A DNA stretch of 64,000 nt, taken from contig QANZ01041899.1 of the NCBI GenBank assembly GCA_003254925.1, positions 1-64,000 on the forward strand, in the 5' to 3' direction. The stretch's first letter is position 1; every line of letters begins with the position of its first letter. Origin of the DNA: Chamaecrista fasciculata (lineage: Eukaryota; Streptophyta; Magnoliopsida; Fabales; Fabaceae). The position numbers and the translations under genes are program-made. This document shows positions 45,199-57,524 of the stretch, piece by piece. A model generated the notes under the pieces. That model had not been told where the DNA came from, searched no databases, and worked only from the letters and a program-made list of their open reading frames with translations.

Positions 45199-45560
45199 GT
45201 TGGGATTCAAGTTTCAACGATTGAGGTTCAGTATGAGCATTTGAATGTGGAAGCAAAGTCGTATGAGCATTTGAATGTGGAAGCAAAGCCCTATGCGCGA
45301 AGCAAAACTATTATTACTTTATCTAATTTTGTTGTTGATATATTAGAGTTTAGCTTTTTCAAAATATTTTAATTGTAGAATAAAAATAGGAAAAAAAAAG
45401 TTTTTATTTCTATTTCTAGATTTAGTATATTTTGGACTATAATCTTACTTCTCTTTTCTGGGTTTCAGAGTGTTGGCAATTTGGTTAATATTCTTCCTAG
45501 TTGAAAAAGACATCTCAAAAACGTCTTTGGGAAACAATTGTACGAAGAGATCTTTAAAGG
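45199..45560 (+). pseudogene. PDR-type ABC transporter (ABCG) exon remnants
   Basis: After ATTATACAG the frame reads VGIQVSTIEVQYEHLNVEAK, the conserved N-terminal stretch of plant pleiotropic-drug-resistance transporters (VGIE.PTIEVR.E.L.VEA). Then YEHLNVEAK is repeated because 30 bp are tandemly duplicated, and the frame goes on to SNFVVDILEF. After about 100 bp, NLVNILPS, a stop, and KRHLKNV resemble the next PDR exon. The nucleotide-binding and membrane domains are absent. PDR proteins are plasma-membrane exporters of metabolites. This is a two-exon fossil with a stop and an in-frame duplication. Confidence 0.65.
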
Positions 45561-45994
45561 AAGTTTTTTTAGTATGAATCTTGAGGAATAGAATAATCAA
45601 CCAAAAATGACTAGAAAATAATCCCCTTTTTAGTCATTACTATCAGATTTTATATGGATCTTGAAGTGGAACAAGATTCTTTTTTTCGTAGAAGTGGAAC
45701 AAGATTCTACATACTAGGCAACATATTGAAGAGTTCAATTTCAGTCATGTCTTTGTTCTACGTACTGTATCATATCTTCAACTTCGGGCATTATAGGGGA
45801 TGTTCTTGTGCGTTTTATGTAGCAACATTTGATCTAAACATATAATTATATGTGTAATTAATTATTCATTCAATTAATTTATGTGCTTCTACAGAAATGT
45901 TTTAATTAAATTTTTAAAGTGAATAAAGGGATTTTGATTAGTTAAAATAATAATAGATATCTTATTTTATTAGTTAATATATATATATATATAT

Positions 45995-46832
45995 ATCTAT
46001 TCTCTAAGATATAATAAGGAGAAGCAAGCCTCAAATCATGCCACATGGCTCCTACGTGGCATAGAGCCAACCATCGAATTTGGAAATACTAATGCGTGTC
46101 AATGATTTGTCTCCTACATGGCATATTGGAAACCACTAATTGCATGGCACGTGGAATTTAGCTCAAAATTAAATACGTATTTCCATGTGGAAATTATAAA
46201 ACTAAATTAAATGTGCCATTAATTTTGGACACGCATTTAATAGATTGATTGACAAAATTCTTAATTGATTCAATTTTTAGTAATCCTAAAAGCATTATTG
46301 CAAATCANTAAAATATTACCTTAATATTAAAATTGGAATCAAAATGCAATCTTGGAAAATCAATTTGGAAGATCAAATCTTCCCAAATTTCTCTCTCCCT
46401 CCATGCGCCATCCCCCTTCTATTTTCTTGTTCAATTTAATAAATTAAAATAACTAACTAACTCTTAGGAAGTTATAACTAATTTATTTTCTCCAACAATA
46501 TTGAATTAAAGAATTGCCACAATCTATTCTCTAAGATATAATAAGGAGAAGCAAGCCTCAAATCATGCCACATGGCTCCTACGTGGCATAGAGCCAACCA
46601 TCGAATTTGGAAATACCAATGCGTGTCCATGATTTGTCTCCTACATGGCATATTGGAAACCACTAATTGCATGGCACGTGGAATTTAGCTCAAAATTAAA
46701 TACGTATTTCCATGTGGAAATTATAAAACTAAATTAAATGTGCCATTAATTTTGGCTCTGGATAATAGATTGATTGACAAAATTGTTAATTGATTCAATT
46801 TATAGTAATCCTAAAAGCATTATTGCAAATCA
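45995..46832. repeat. 0.31-kb direct duplication around an assembly N
   Basis: 45995-46307 and 46522-46832 are nearly identical (starting TCTATTCTCTAAGATA, ending TATTGCAAATCA). A few differences occur, such as a small change after TTAATTTTGG. An N at 46308 ends the first copy. Between them lies an LTR fragment. It could be a true duplication or a mis-joined contig. Confidence 0.7.
46309..46513 (-). mobile_element. Fragment of the 2-kb solo-LTR family
   Basis: TAAAATATTACCTTAATAT, AAAATGCAATCTT, CCAACAATATTGAATTAAA and neighbouring blocks match 13205-13395 inside the nested solo LTR, in the same (reverse) orientation. Both ends are missing. It starts directly at the N. Confidence 0.7.
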
Positions 46833-47359
46833 CAGCCATGATTTTGGGATTTGAGTATCATAGACTAATTACCATATATAGGGTTTAGGAGCTATATATC
46901 GACCAATTTTAGGATTGTTCTTTCATGAAATAATCATAGTTGATTCCATTTATAGTAATCCTAAAGACATGATTGGAAATCACACCAATTTCATAGGCGT
47001 TATTTATCCTAGAATTTTAAGCATGTTATTTCACAATTTAGCGATATTATGAAATTATTTTTTAGGATTATCTGTAATTAGTTTAAATAATAATAATTTG
47101 TATATTTTGATATACTACAATTGCTAAATATGGAAATGCAATTTTCGTTATTTATATGGTATCTCTAAATCATCATTTACATAATTCTATGATCATAATG
47201 GGTTACAAATTACAATTTGTAATCAATTACGTGAGTGTTTCCATTTTAAAAAAAATGGTGACACTCCAACCTAATTCTATATATTGACGAGATAGTTAGA
47301 AACCGTACCAATTGAGTTTTGATCAATCATTGCTACATTATATTCGTGAACGTGGAAAG
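46833..47359. other. Upstream region of the RPA-like gene
   Basis: AT-rich DNA. CTATATATTGACGAG around 47278 could be a TATA region about 80 bp before the ATG. No other feature is recognised. Confidence 0.4.
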
Positions 47360-47974
47360 ATGGCGAATCAATTTGAGGCAATTGGAAACATTGGACCTTT
47401 AGGCCCTACACGTAAGAGCAAGACAATCAAAGCTAGGATAGTTCGAATGTGGAGTCTTCCGCCTTACGACAAAGATGCTCCGAAAGATTCAGAATGGAAC
47501 TTAGAATTGATTTTGTGTGATAATCAGGTAATTCAGTGTTAATGATTTTATTAAACATTGTGTGATTATCATAGCTTGATCTAACCAAATTTGGGACAAA
47601 TATTTTTCCTTGGCTTTGTAGAACGCAAAGATTGGGGCCTCTATAAAGGGCAATGGGATTATTAAGAAGCACAAGAAGACGTTGCGCGAGGGTGATGTTT
47701 ATATTATCTCACAGTATTCTGTTGGTCAAAACCGTGGAAAATTCAAGTCCACCAATCATGACTATAAAATTTTTTTTCAATGGAGTACGATAGCAACTAA
47801 GTGTGAGGATGATCGCACAATTTGTCGGTATGGCCTCGCGATCGCTCCTCTAACGCATATATATGAGCCAAATGTGGATCATATGCTTTTGTTTGGTGAG
47901 CAATCTTACAACGAAATACGCTTTAGAAAATTATGAAAAGAAATCTTTTGGTTTTTTTAATCGTATATTCTATA

Positions 47975-48013
<39 letters not shown>

Positions 48014-49802
48014 TTTCTGACACTATATTATTTTTTCAAATGCAGATGTCATTGGAAAGATATGTAACATATCTGCTATGACTGAACATCAAGATAATGA
48101 AAGGATCCAGAAGCGTATTCTGTTCGATATTGAGGATAAAGCGTATGTTTATAATTACATTATATTTGAATTCTGCTTAAATTAAGTACATTTTACCACT
48201 AATTGAAAAGATATTCTATTTAATGCAGTCAAAACCGCGTATCCGTTGCACTTTGGGACAAATATGCTGAACAAGTTCAAAATTTCATGAACGACTATAA
48301 AGAGGGACCAATCGTGATTGCTATTCAATTTTGTCGTATAAACAGTTTCAATGGAAAAAATTCAATCACCAATTCAATGTATTCTACTCGTGTGATAATT
48401 AATGAACCCCATCCGACTTTTGATGAATTTTTGACCACTTTCTTGCCTGAGCAAATAGGTGGTTCTGGTAGCAGAATATTATTGTCTCCTAATCATTTTG
48501 CATCTGCTCATGATGAGGGTGGTTTTGGTGATGTTGTTGTATCAATCATTGATCTTTATGAAAAGGAGGATAAAAGCGAACATTGCATAGTGGCCGAAAT
48601 ACTCAAAGTGGATACAGACGGTGGCTGGTGGTATGAATCTTGCACTAGGTGCGCTAAGAAAGTTATTCGTGATGGTAGGGGTTATTCGTGTGATAAATGT
48701 AATGTTCTTTATCCTACCTGTCGGATCAGGTAATGTAATAGTTGAATTTTTACCTGATTTTTGGTAATGTTTTGTTATTTTAACTTCGAATGCTTTGTTT
48801 TTTATAATATATATATTGTGATATAGATACAAGGTTCAAATATTGGTTATTGACGAGTCCACTTCTGCTTTTATTACTTTGTTTGACCGTGAGTGCGCTA
48901 AATTCTTGGGTGTTTCCGCCAATGAGCTTCATCAAAAGGCATCTCTGGTATATATCTATTTTATAAATTTTTTTATTAATAAATGTCAATATTGGAAAGT
49001 GTCTAATGTCGTTTTTTTTTGCACAGTCTGAGGAGGATGCTTCGAATGTTGCTGAGAAGTTCGACAAATTTCTTGGCAAACGATTCGTTTTCAAGGTTCA
49101 AGTTAAAGCCTTTACATGTACAATGGACCCATCGTTCACCGTTCAGCGTATGAGTGATGACAAAACAATCATTGCACGACTTGCACCCTCCAACTCGGTA
49201 AATAAATTGTATTCATAAAATAATACATAATAATATGTGATTATTTATCGATCATATTTTTATCGTTAACACGCAGGATTCGAACAATTCTCCCAGTGGA
49301 CCATCGAGTGAACAAGTTCTTGCTGTATGTGTATATTAATGTTTTTTTAAATACTATGTATTATTATAAGGTGTAATCATTTTATATTATTTTCTATTGG
49401 CTACACTATTTACGTGTTTTGTATGCAGGATAATAGCAATTCTGTTAATGAGCTGTCAAGCGATGGTCGTGCGGATGTATGTTTTCTTTGCAATTAGTTT
49501 ATTATAAATTATGATTTAAAAAATGTAAACAATAAAATAATTTGTTTCCACTTCGACTCGATTTGTAGGTAACTATTGAGCTGAGTGATGATCTGATGAC
49601 CCCGGAGGTCAACAAAATTGGAGTTTTTGATAGTCGTCAAATCCCTATTCAAATTACCGATTTATCCATTTCTCCCGAAGTTGCATCAAGTACAAGTTCT
49701 AAGAGAAGCGCTACTGATGATCCAGTTTCACAGTCCGGTAATGAGGCATCAACCGCAAATGCTGTCGCCATGATCAAGAAAATCAAGCAGGAGAAAATTT
49801 GA
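47360..49802 (+). CDS. Replication protein A 70-kDa-like DNA-binding protein (9 exons, 553 aa)
   Basis: Exons: 47360-47527, 47622-47895, 48046-48142, 48229-48729, 48827-48947, 49027-49197, 49277-49324, 49429-49476 and 49569-49802. All junctions are GT-AG, phases agree, and the 1662-nt frame has no internal stop. The ATG at 47360 (MANQFEAIGN) is the first in frame. The N-terminal part (IKARIVRMWSLPP, NLELILCDNQ) is a DUF223/OB-fold. The middle (RVSVALWDKYAEQV) is a second OB-fold. The third has a C4 zinc ribbon, CTRC and CDKC/C. The tail is Ser/Asn-rich and ends with a Lys-rich KKIKQEKI. RPA binds single-stranded DNA in replication and repair. Such RPA1-like genes are abundant in plants and some travel with Helitrons; no helicase is seen here. 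Intron 2 holds an (AT)n tract. Confidence 0.87.
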
Positions 49803-51979
49803 ATTACACTAGCATGTGTGTCTTTGTAGTTCGTTCGTCGGTTTTCGTATATCTGTTTCATTCAGACTTTGATGTTTCGTGTGTCTTTATTTTATGTCGT
49901 TTTAATTTCTGTTTTATTTAGTAAGTGCAGCCCCAATTGTTTTCACTGCACTAATAATTTATTTATGTTTGTCACTGTTTTAATGTCTTTTTGATTAATG
50001 ATATTTAGAATTTCCCCAATGACACGTATTGAGTTCGTTTTTAAGTTATCACTATATTGATTATCGTTCGCCAATATGTTGCAACTGAATTACGGAAATT
50101 GGTGGGGATTTGAGTTAGTACATGAAAATGTAAACAATAAAATTGTAATTATTGTGGCAAACGATAACCCAAGTATGTGAAAAATGTAAACAGTAGGATG
50201 TAAAAAGGACCAAAATATTTCGTGAGGTTGTACAAAAGATGTAAAAGTACAATAAAAGGTATAAGTAAAATAATTTGTACAAGTACACTATAATGTAAAA
50301 GTACTTTTACTAACTCAAAGTTATATATATAAATTGTATGTTCGATTATTCTTTCCAATTGTAATTAGACTTCTGTTTCTATACAAGTAATTACTACATT
50401 ATACAATTGTAAACACACTTATAACAACATATAATTAATAAATGAGCAAGATTGTAGTGTGATTGATAAATTAATATATGTTTTATAAGAAGTCCAAATC
50501 ATTTCCTAATTAGTTTCGTTTTTAACACGGTACTCTATTATATATTCAATGAAAATGACTTTTAAATGTAAATGTTGTTAACTTTTTAATTGAGCGTGGC
50601 ATCTCTATCTAATATTTCTTCAAAATATAAATCATTCATGTTGATGAAGATTTGATTTTATTTATAAAGAATTCTTTTGTTTTTTTTGAAATCATAATTA
50701 CCATATCTTTAATAAAACTAATTTCCAAAACCGCAGATATTTGTCCAAAAAAATACGTTCAAAAGCAGTAAAGGGTTATCATGACAAATTTTTATTTCAA
50801 CTTTAAAAAAGAGAAAATAAAATAGGATATATACAAGGAAATCGAATGTGTGTATATACGATTTTCAAACAAGCATTTAAAAAATGAAATTAAGTCAATA
50901 AGATTTTTTGGATTAAAGATTTAGGTTGGAAATAAAATAAAACTTTTTATTGTGATAACCCTTTGTGATATAGATACATCTAATGGGGACGAAAGTGACA
51001 AAGAAAAAGGATTTCTTTAAATCATTATCAATCTCATTATAAGTGTGTGGCTTATTTTTATTTTATAGTTATTGAATTGCCAATATTAGGCAATTATATA
51101 AAGTAAAATGGTAAATCAATTTTGACATCCATTCTGAATTTGAGATCGATTATCTTTTACAAAGACACAAATTCTAGAATATAAGTATGTAATAAATTGA
51201 TTAGAAGTCAGTGATATTGATAATTTTGGTGTTAAAGCCGATATTTTGGTATTAAAGACAGAGTCAAGAGGCGAAAATATTTAAGGATCTTAGATAAGGA
51301 GTCCATTTAAATATGGAAATCTTCCAAATGTTATCATAATTAACATAAAACCGTGACAATTAAATTAAATGTCACTTGATATTTGTCATAATGGACACAC
51401 AATTAAAAATGTAATAATATGTTGAAATTAAATGTATTGACGTGGACTAATCCCAAAAACATTAGGAATTGCATATGATTAAATTGATTCCATATATGGA
51501 ACTTATATAAATTTCGCCATATACACTTTATAAATTAATCTCAAATCATTTTACATTTTTTGAGGTAATAAGTACACTATATAATTGTAGTCCTAATTTC
51601 CTTTTATACTGGTTAAATTGCCAATAAAGTGGTTGTGTCATTAATTGAAAATGTCTACACAAAATGATTATCATTATTAAATTACTACACAAATAGTAAA
51701 TTGATATTTTAAATGAGATTTTTTTTTATTACATTTTATGTTTGATTAATTAAAGAAACATCAGCAGCGACATACGGTGTCAAATCGTTTGAACACATGT
51801 TATCGAAGGCATAATTGTTAATTGTATATTCATGTGTATTACTTAAATTTCCTTATTCGTTATATAATCCACTATATATATGTCCTGTGTTATATTCGGT
51901 GAAATCACTTCATCCCATTCACCAACCTTAACACTTTTTAGCGAATCCTTTGTCGAATAGCCATGCATTTTTTTTTTCT
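49803..51979. other. Intergenic region
   Basis: AT-rich. About 49810-50040 is probably the 3' untranslated region and flank of the RPA-like gene. Around 50110-50300, repeated ATGTAAACA / TGTAAAAG motifs form a loose tandem-like pattern. No gene or element with defined ends is recognised. Confidence 0.45.
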
Positions 51980-53208
51980 ATGGGTGATGCTTACTTACCT
52001 TCCCTTGTCATGTTTAATATTATGTCGTTATTTTCTGTTGAGGAGCTATGCGTAATAAGCATGGTTTCAAAAAACTGATACGACAGCGTTCATCACAAAG
52101 ATTTCATTGAGTATTACAATAAGATATGCATCTTAAATCCTAAACGCCTACTGCTGACACTTGATTGTGCCAGGTTGCTTGATCCGTGCAGAATGCTCAT
52201 TACCATTTCTAATAAGGGTTTCATGAGTGAGAAATGGCACAGTCTTTTTAACAAATTTGGTTTTCAAAACTATAATAACATACAGATTATTGGTTCTATT
52301 GATGGTGTTTTGTGTATACAACATGCGAAGAAGACACCGGATATGTCCTTTATCATCGGTAATCCTGTTACAGCTAGATTCATCAATGTGAAAAATGCTT
52401 TTGGAATTGGTGATCTGGGTAAGTTTACTAAAACTATCAATAACGATTAAATAATGTTTTATTATCGTTTACCTGTAATTAGAATGTGAATAGTGATATC
52501 TTACTATGTTCAGGTGTCGTAAAATCAGCTTTTGCATTCATCAGTTCTACTAATTCATATGGTATCATTTTGATGTGGAAGTCGTCCAGAAGCTCAATTG
52601 AATCATGGATATCCATTTTCACAACATCTTCGATGCAATGGTCAGATCCAATTTTGTCTTCTTGTGATATTGTTTCCTTCCAATACGAAGGCATGTATCT
52701 AAATGGACGTATATACTGGGTGGCTGATGTGCCATCAGTAGAGCACAAGTCTCAACGTTTTCGTAACGTGGTATTCTACGATTTTATCACCAACGAATTC
52801 AATGCTATTGAGCTTCCCCACGGTCACCGATCAGGCATTTGGAGATTGTCGGTTGACCAGAATTCACTTGCTGCTATTTCAATACGTGGTTTTGGTCATG
52901 AATCGAAGACTATAGAAGTGTTTCGCAAATCCGAAAGTTCAAACGGTGACGATGGTTGGGTCAGGATTTTCCGTATTAGTCCTATAATATCTATGTTTCA
53001 TTATATTGGCCTATACGAAGGCAAATGTGTTTTTACAAACTCCTTCTACAAGAAGCATGATACAAAAAGGAATAGTGCAAGACATCTAATGTTTATTGGT
53101 GAAGACATGATTCCATGGTACATGGAGTTGCATGGTCCAATGGAATTCAAGTATCCGATTCGGTCTCTGTTTAGTTTTCGCCTTTCGCTCAACAGTTTTT
53201 GGCATTAG
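51980..53208 (+). pseudogene. F-box protein gene with a single nonsense codon
   Basis: Exon 1 (51980-52418) starts MGDAYLPSLVMFNIMSLFSV and reads EELCVISMVSKN, then TGA (52076-52078), then YDSVHHKDFIEYYN. The stop sits exactly where F-boxes have the Trp of VSK.W, so one TGG-to-TGA change explains it. A GT-AG intron (52419-52513) joins in phase to exon 2 (52514-53208). That exon contains the F-box-associated region (ILLCSG-type strands, MYLNGRIYWVAD, VVFYDFITNEFNAIELP, WRLSVDQNSLAAI) and ends SLNSFWH. Total 378 codons, the usual size. F-box proteins recruit targets to SCF ubiquitin ligases through Skp1. Apart from this stop the frame is clean, so inactivation is recent. Restart at MLITIS within exon 1 would lack the F-box. 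Confidence 0.85.
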
Positions 53209-54334
53209 ACTTTATATATTAAATGTGTTAATTTTATTTGTGTTGAAAATCGCACATTCATAATTTATAATTCTACATCACCATTTCAATCTATAAATTA
53301 TTCATTTAAATTCTATTATACTTTGTGTTTCCATACCTATTCAAATTATACACTCTAAAATAAAGTGTATAATATGGACAAATTGGTAAAAAGAAAACGT
53401 CATTATAATTTAATTCGGACATTTATATTATCTTATAGTATTCTGGTGGTCAAATAATATTAAGCCAATAATATTAAGCCAATAAACAAGTTATATCATT
53501 CGATCAATAATATTAATTATTGGAAACTAAAAATAGAGAAATCATTAAAAATTATAAAAATGAAATTAAGCCAATAAACAAGTTATATCATTCAATCATT
53601 AATGAATCTAATATATCAACAATTATATATATATGTACTTAAAAAAATTAAAAAAAACAACAACCGTGAACATTCTAATTATATATGCGAATTCTTACCT
53701 TTTGAAATGTGTATTATTTTAGGTTTTTATTAGGTTCCTATTATCATTTTGAAATTTAATACGTTTTGGACATGCTTATTTAATTTCTGCACATGAAATT
53801 TAATTTTACATTGGAGTCGAATTGAATTTAAAATTGTGTCTCATGTGGACTAATGTGAGTAGGGAAGATTTGGACCCGGTTTGTTGGGTAGTTTTTATCT
53901 TTCTTTTTCTCAAGACGGTTTTTTTTTAATTGCAAATCTATAATTGCGTTTTTTCGTTTGAACCTTCTTGACATTCTTGGTGAAATCTTTTAAAAGAAAA
54001 ACAATAGTTTTCCTTTTGTGAATTTTAAAATAAATGATCAATTTAAGATTCTACTAAGGATAACATCCATATTTTTTTATGAAATGATACGTCTTTTTCC
54101 GATGAAAATTGAAAGGTTAATACTCTCATTACTATCTCATGCAAATACCATTTAAGTCGCATTTAATCTTAATTAGTCTAAATATGGGAAAAATTAATTT
54201 TTTAAAAGGTGATAATTCACAAGCTCACCCCTTCATTTTCTCTGTTCAGTTAATTACTAGATAAAAAAAACAATTTAAGACTCCTTATTGCTTGATAGGG
54301 ATTTCTTTTTTCTCCAAAAAAATATAATCCTTTT
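53209..54334. other. Intergenic region
   Basis: AT-rich. A short repeat around AAGCCAATAAACAAGTTATA occurs twice (about 53473 and 53569). No gene is seen. Confidence 0.5.
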
Positions 54335-54355
54335 TTGATGTTTTTCCCAACCACT

Positions 54356-54700
54356 GGGATGCAAATAACGACCTTGCTATTGTGTCAAAAAGCCCTCAAG
54401 ACTTCATTCTTTGATGTTTGGCGTAAAACAACAACATCCAAAAATCCCAGTGGTTGGGAAAGGATTGTATCAGTGGGACCCGTATTGTCAACATATCAAT
54501 TTCTTTTCTACGCTGAGGATAAGTGTGTTTTCGCTGACCCTTCTATCAATTTCAACTATAGAGATGGTAAGTGTGGAAAGTATTTGCACTACATAGGAAG
54601 TGCAATGTTTACACAGTTGAAGGAGATACACGGCACCGTACCATATAAGTTTCGTATTAAAGGTTGTGTCAATTACGTTCGTTCTTTGACAACTTTCTGA
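54356..54700 (+). pseudogene. C-terminal fragment of a related F-box (FBA) protein
   Basis: NNDLAIVSKSPQDFIL, then after a one-base frame change FDVWRKTTTSKNPSGWERIV, followed by KCVFADPSINFNYRDGKCGK and YLHYIGSAMFTQLKEIHGTV. This corresponds to the last third of the 51980-53208 gene (WVRIFRISP, KCVFTNS, MELHGP) but is clearly diverged. No F-box or start lies upstream. It is a decayed tandem paralogue on the same strand, about 1.1 kb downstream. Confidence 0.75.
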
Positions 54701-55818
54701 GTTGAAGATATTAGGTTATATTAATTTTTTATAATTCTGTAGTGTTTTATTTCTGTATCTAAATATGAGAACAATGATTAAGTTTTTTCCCAATTGATGG
54801 GTATTCATTTGTTTTATTTCCGCACAATTTGCAATGCGTTTGAGACTGGACATATAGCTATGACAAGTTATACATTAACTAAAAGTTGATAGATACATAT
54901 ATACTTTATGATCAGGGGAAGACCAATTAAATTGTAGATGTNTCAAGGTCAATATAGTCATTTTAGGTGGATTAAAATAATCGCATCCTATAGAATTAGA
55001 TTAATCTGATCCCTAAAGTAGGAATAAAAATTAGACATTTCATGGGATTAAACTACTCTTGGGAATAAAATATTCCGATAACTAATTTTATAATCCGTGT
55101 AGCAAACCTAGGATTAGTCTATATCAAAGCTCATAATCCTAGAATTATTTTTCAATATATACCAAATTCCCCCTTAATGATATTTTATCTTGACTTGAAA
55201 ATATCTCAAGTTTAACTTTTTAGAGAAAAAAATAAACGAATAGTTACCAAACAAAAAAAATAAACGAATTAAAGTTTAGGAACAGAAAATAATACTTACA
55301 TTTCTTTTGGATTCAATTTGTATTTTAATGCTAATAATGATATTTATAATATCCTTTTACTTTAAAAAAATCAAGATACACATATAATTTACTATATTTA
55401 TTTTTGTAAACATAATTTTTTTATAAATATATAATTTAGTTATTAAAAACAACACACGTTAATAAGTAAATTTATGTAATTTTAATGTACATAAAGTTTT
55501 TACAAGTTATAAAGTCAATAAGATAAAATTTTAAGGTACCAATTAAATATTGAATCTTAATCATTCAGGTTGATTAGTGATTAGATTGATTCTCTCATAT
55601 GGGAAGAAAGAATTTTAGTCATCCATTTTCAAATGCCCATTAAACATTTTTATAATTTGTTATTCATAAATTATATGGAGATAGCAACGGAATTGACATT
55701 TGAGAACTTTTTTTCCTTTAAGAAAAATTCATGTGATCAATCATTTGATAATAGGTTAATAGGAGACTACATTTGACTTTGCTTACCCTATGACGTGTAA
55801 TGTGAAAGTCAAATAAGA
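54701..55818. other. Intergenic region with assembly N at 54942
   Basis: AT-rich with no recognised gene. The N at 54942 lies between TTGTAGATGT and TCAAGGTC. I see no duplicated flank here, unlike the other Ns. Confidence 0.5.
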
Positions 55819-55946
55819 TTATGCATTGTGAAACAACATCTAATTGAGTATGCAACATAATCATCCTATGTGATGTGTTGCATTATGCATTGTGAAACAA
55901 CATCTAATTGAGTATGCAACATAATCATCCTATGTGATGTGTTGCA
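55819..55946. repeat. Perfect 64-bp tandem duplication
   Basis: Two identical units (55819-55882, 55883-55946), each starting TTATGCATTGTGAAACAACA and ending GATGTGTTGCA. Confidence 0.9.
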
Positions 55947-56341
55947 GTTAAAGTTGCTCTTCATGTTAATAATTAACATTTATAGTCATCAATCACCAAT
56001 TATGTAGTTATTGCAATATTAATGATCATTTCAAAATTTGATTTCATAATCATGTTAAATATTTATGAATTAACATTAATAAATATTTATCAACTAAATT
56101 TTAACATTAATAAATTAAATTGATTCATGAATTAAACACACATTAAATATTTTTTAGGGATTCTATCATTGGACCATACTGGTTGTATTTAATAAGGAAA
56201 TTATTAATCAACATTAAAATGTTCTTATTAATTTTTTCCTTTGATTTAAGTATCAGTTTTAAGAAAATTATTAATAATAATTATTTAATAATTAAGAATC
56301 CGTTATTCATCAAATTCTAACCATCAGTTATATTTTATTTA
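55947..56341. other. AT-rich intergenic DNA
   Basis: No feature beyond repeated TTAATAATTAA-type low-complexity sequence. Confidence 0.5.
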
Positions 56342-56608
56342 GAGTAAACTAATAATTTAGTCTCTGAAAGATCACCGAGCTGACAACTCGGTTCATGAAA
56401 GGTTCAAATATACAATTTAGTCACTGAAAGATCAAAACGGTATACTAATTAATCCTTTTTATGGACTAAATAGAATACTGTTTTAATCTTTCAGGAACTA
56501 AAAAGTATACTATTTCGATTTTTCAAGGATTAAATTGTATATTTTAATCTTTCAATGACTGAGTTGTCAATTCGATGATCTTTCAGGGACTAAATTGTTA
56601 GTTTACTC
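56342..56608. mobile_element. MULE-type MITE with exact 9-bp duplication
   Basis: Ends are GAGTAAACTAATAATTTAGT and GACTAAATTGTTAGTTTACTC. TTTTATTTA flanks it (56333-56341, 56609-56617). The inner arms repeat CTGAAAGATC / GATCTTTCAG. It is the best-preserved member of the subfamily seen at 8087. Confidence 0.88.
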
Positions 56609-56624
56609 TTTTATTTAACATTTA

Positions 56625-57520
56625 TGAATAATTAAATAATTAAAATAATTAAATGTGATAGATAGCATATGAGATATTATATACGCAAAGACAATATATG
56701 AAGTTATGAACAAAAGTTTAGTAATTATAAGATAGATCATATAAATAAAGAATTGTCGCTAATATAACACGACAGTATTTTCAAATAATAAATTATCTTA
56801 TATAGGAAAAAATTTCCTTAATTATATATTTGGAGTTTAAAGGGACAAACAATGTTAATTCATCAAGTATCCAATAAATACATATTAGTAAAATTAAATA
56901 ACAATGAAAATTTGAATTCAAATTAATTATTAATCAAGATTCAAATAATCGAAATAAAAGATGCTGAAAATTTAATTTTCATAATTAACTGCTTAAACAA
57001 TATTTGGTTTCATAAAAAGATATCGGACCTAAAATCATGCCTATAATCAATATGAAATTCAAATCAGATAATAATTAATTAAATAAATCACAGTATTACA
57101 TTATATGATTCTTAAATGTTATACATTTAAAACGGAAAACCATTCATGCATGATGAATTCCTACATCTCCATTAAGTGTAATTATGAATTAAAACAAAGG
57201 GAATTACAACTCGACTTTTAGTATCTCATTCAATTATAATCCTATTTGAATTTATATTAACCCAGGAATTACAACTCGACTTTTAAGTATCTCATTCAAA
57301 ACGAAATCGGTTTTGAAAACAACTTAAGTATTATTTTTGAATACATTAACACTTTAGTTGATTATTTGATATTACTTAAATTGAAAAAGTGTTTTGAAAA
57401 AAAATTTAAATTCAGATCATTTCATCTCCCTAAATTCGATTTCTTCTTTATTTTATATAAAATAATTAAATATGATAGTTAGCAGATCAGATACAATTTA
57501 GACATAGATAATATATATAA
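56625..57520. repeat. Diverged duplication flanking the LINE site
   Basis: Sequence at 56635-57005 (AATTAAATGTGATAGATAGC, AGATAGATCATATAAAT, ATCAAGTATCCAATAAATAC, AAAAGATGCTGA) recurs in diverged form at about 57463-57520 plus 59203-59520. The second copy is split by the LINE. A smaller repeat, GAATTACAACTCGACTTTTA, occurs at about 57201 and 57266. Confidence 0.6.
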
Positions 57521-57524
57521 ATGC

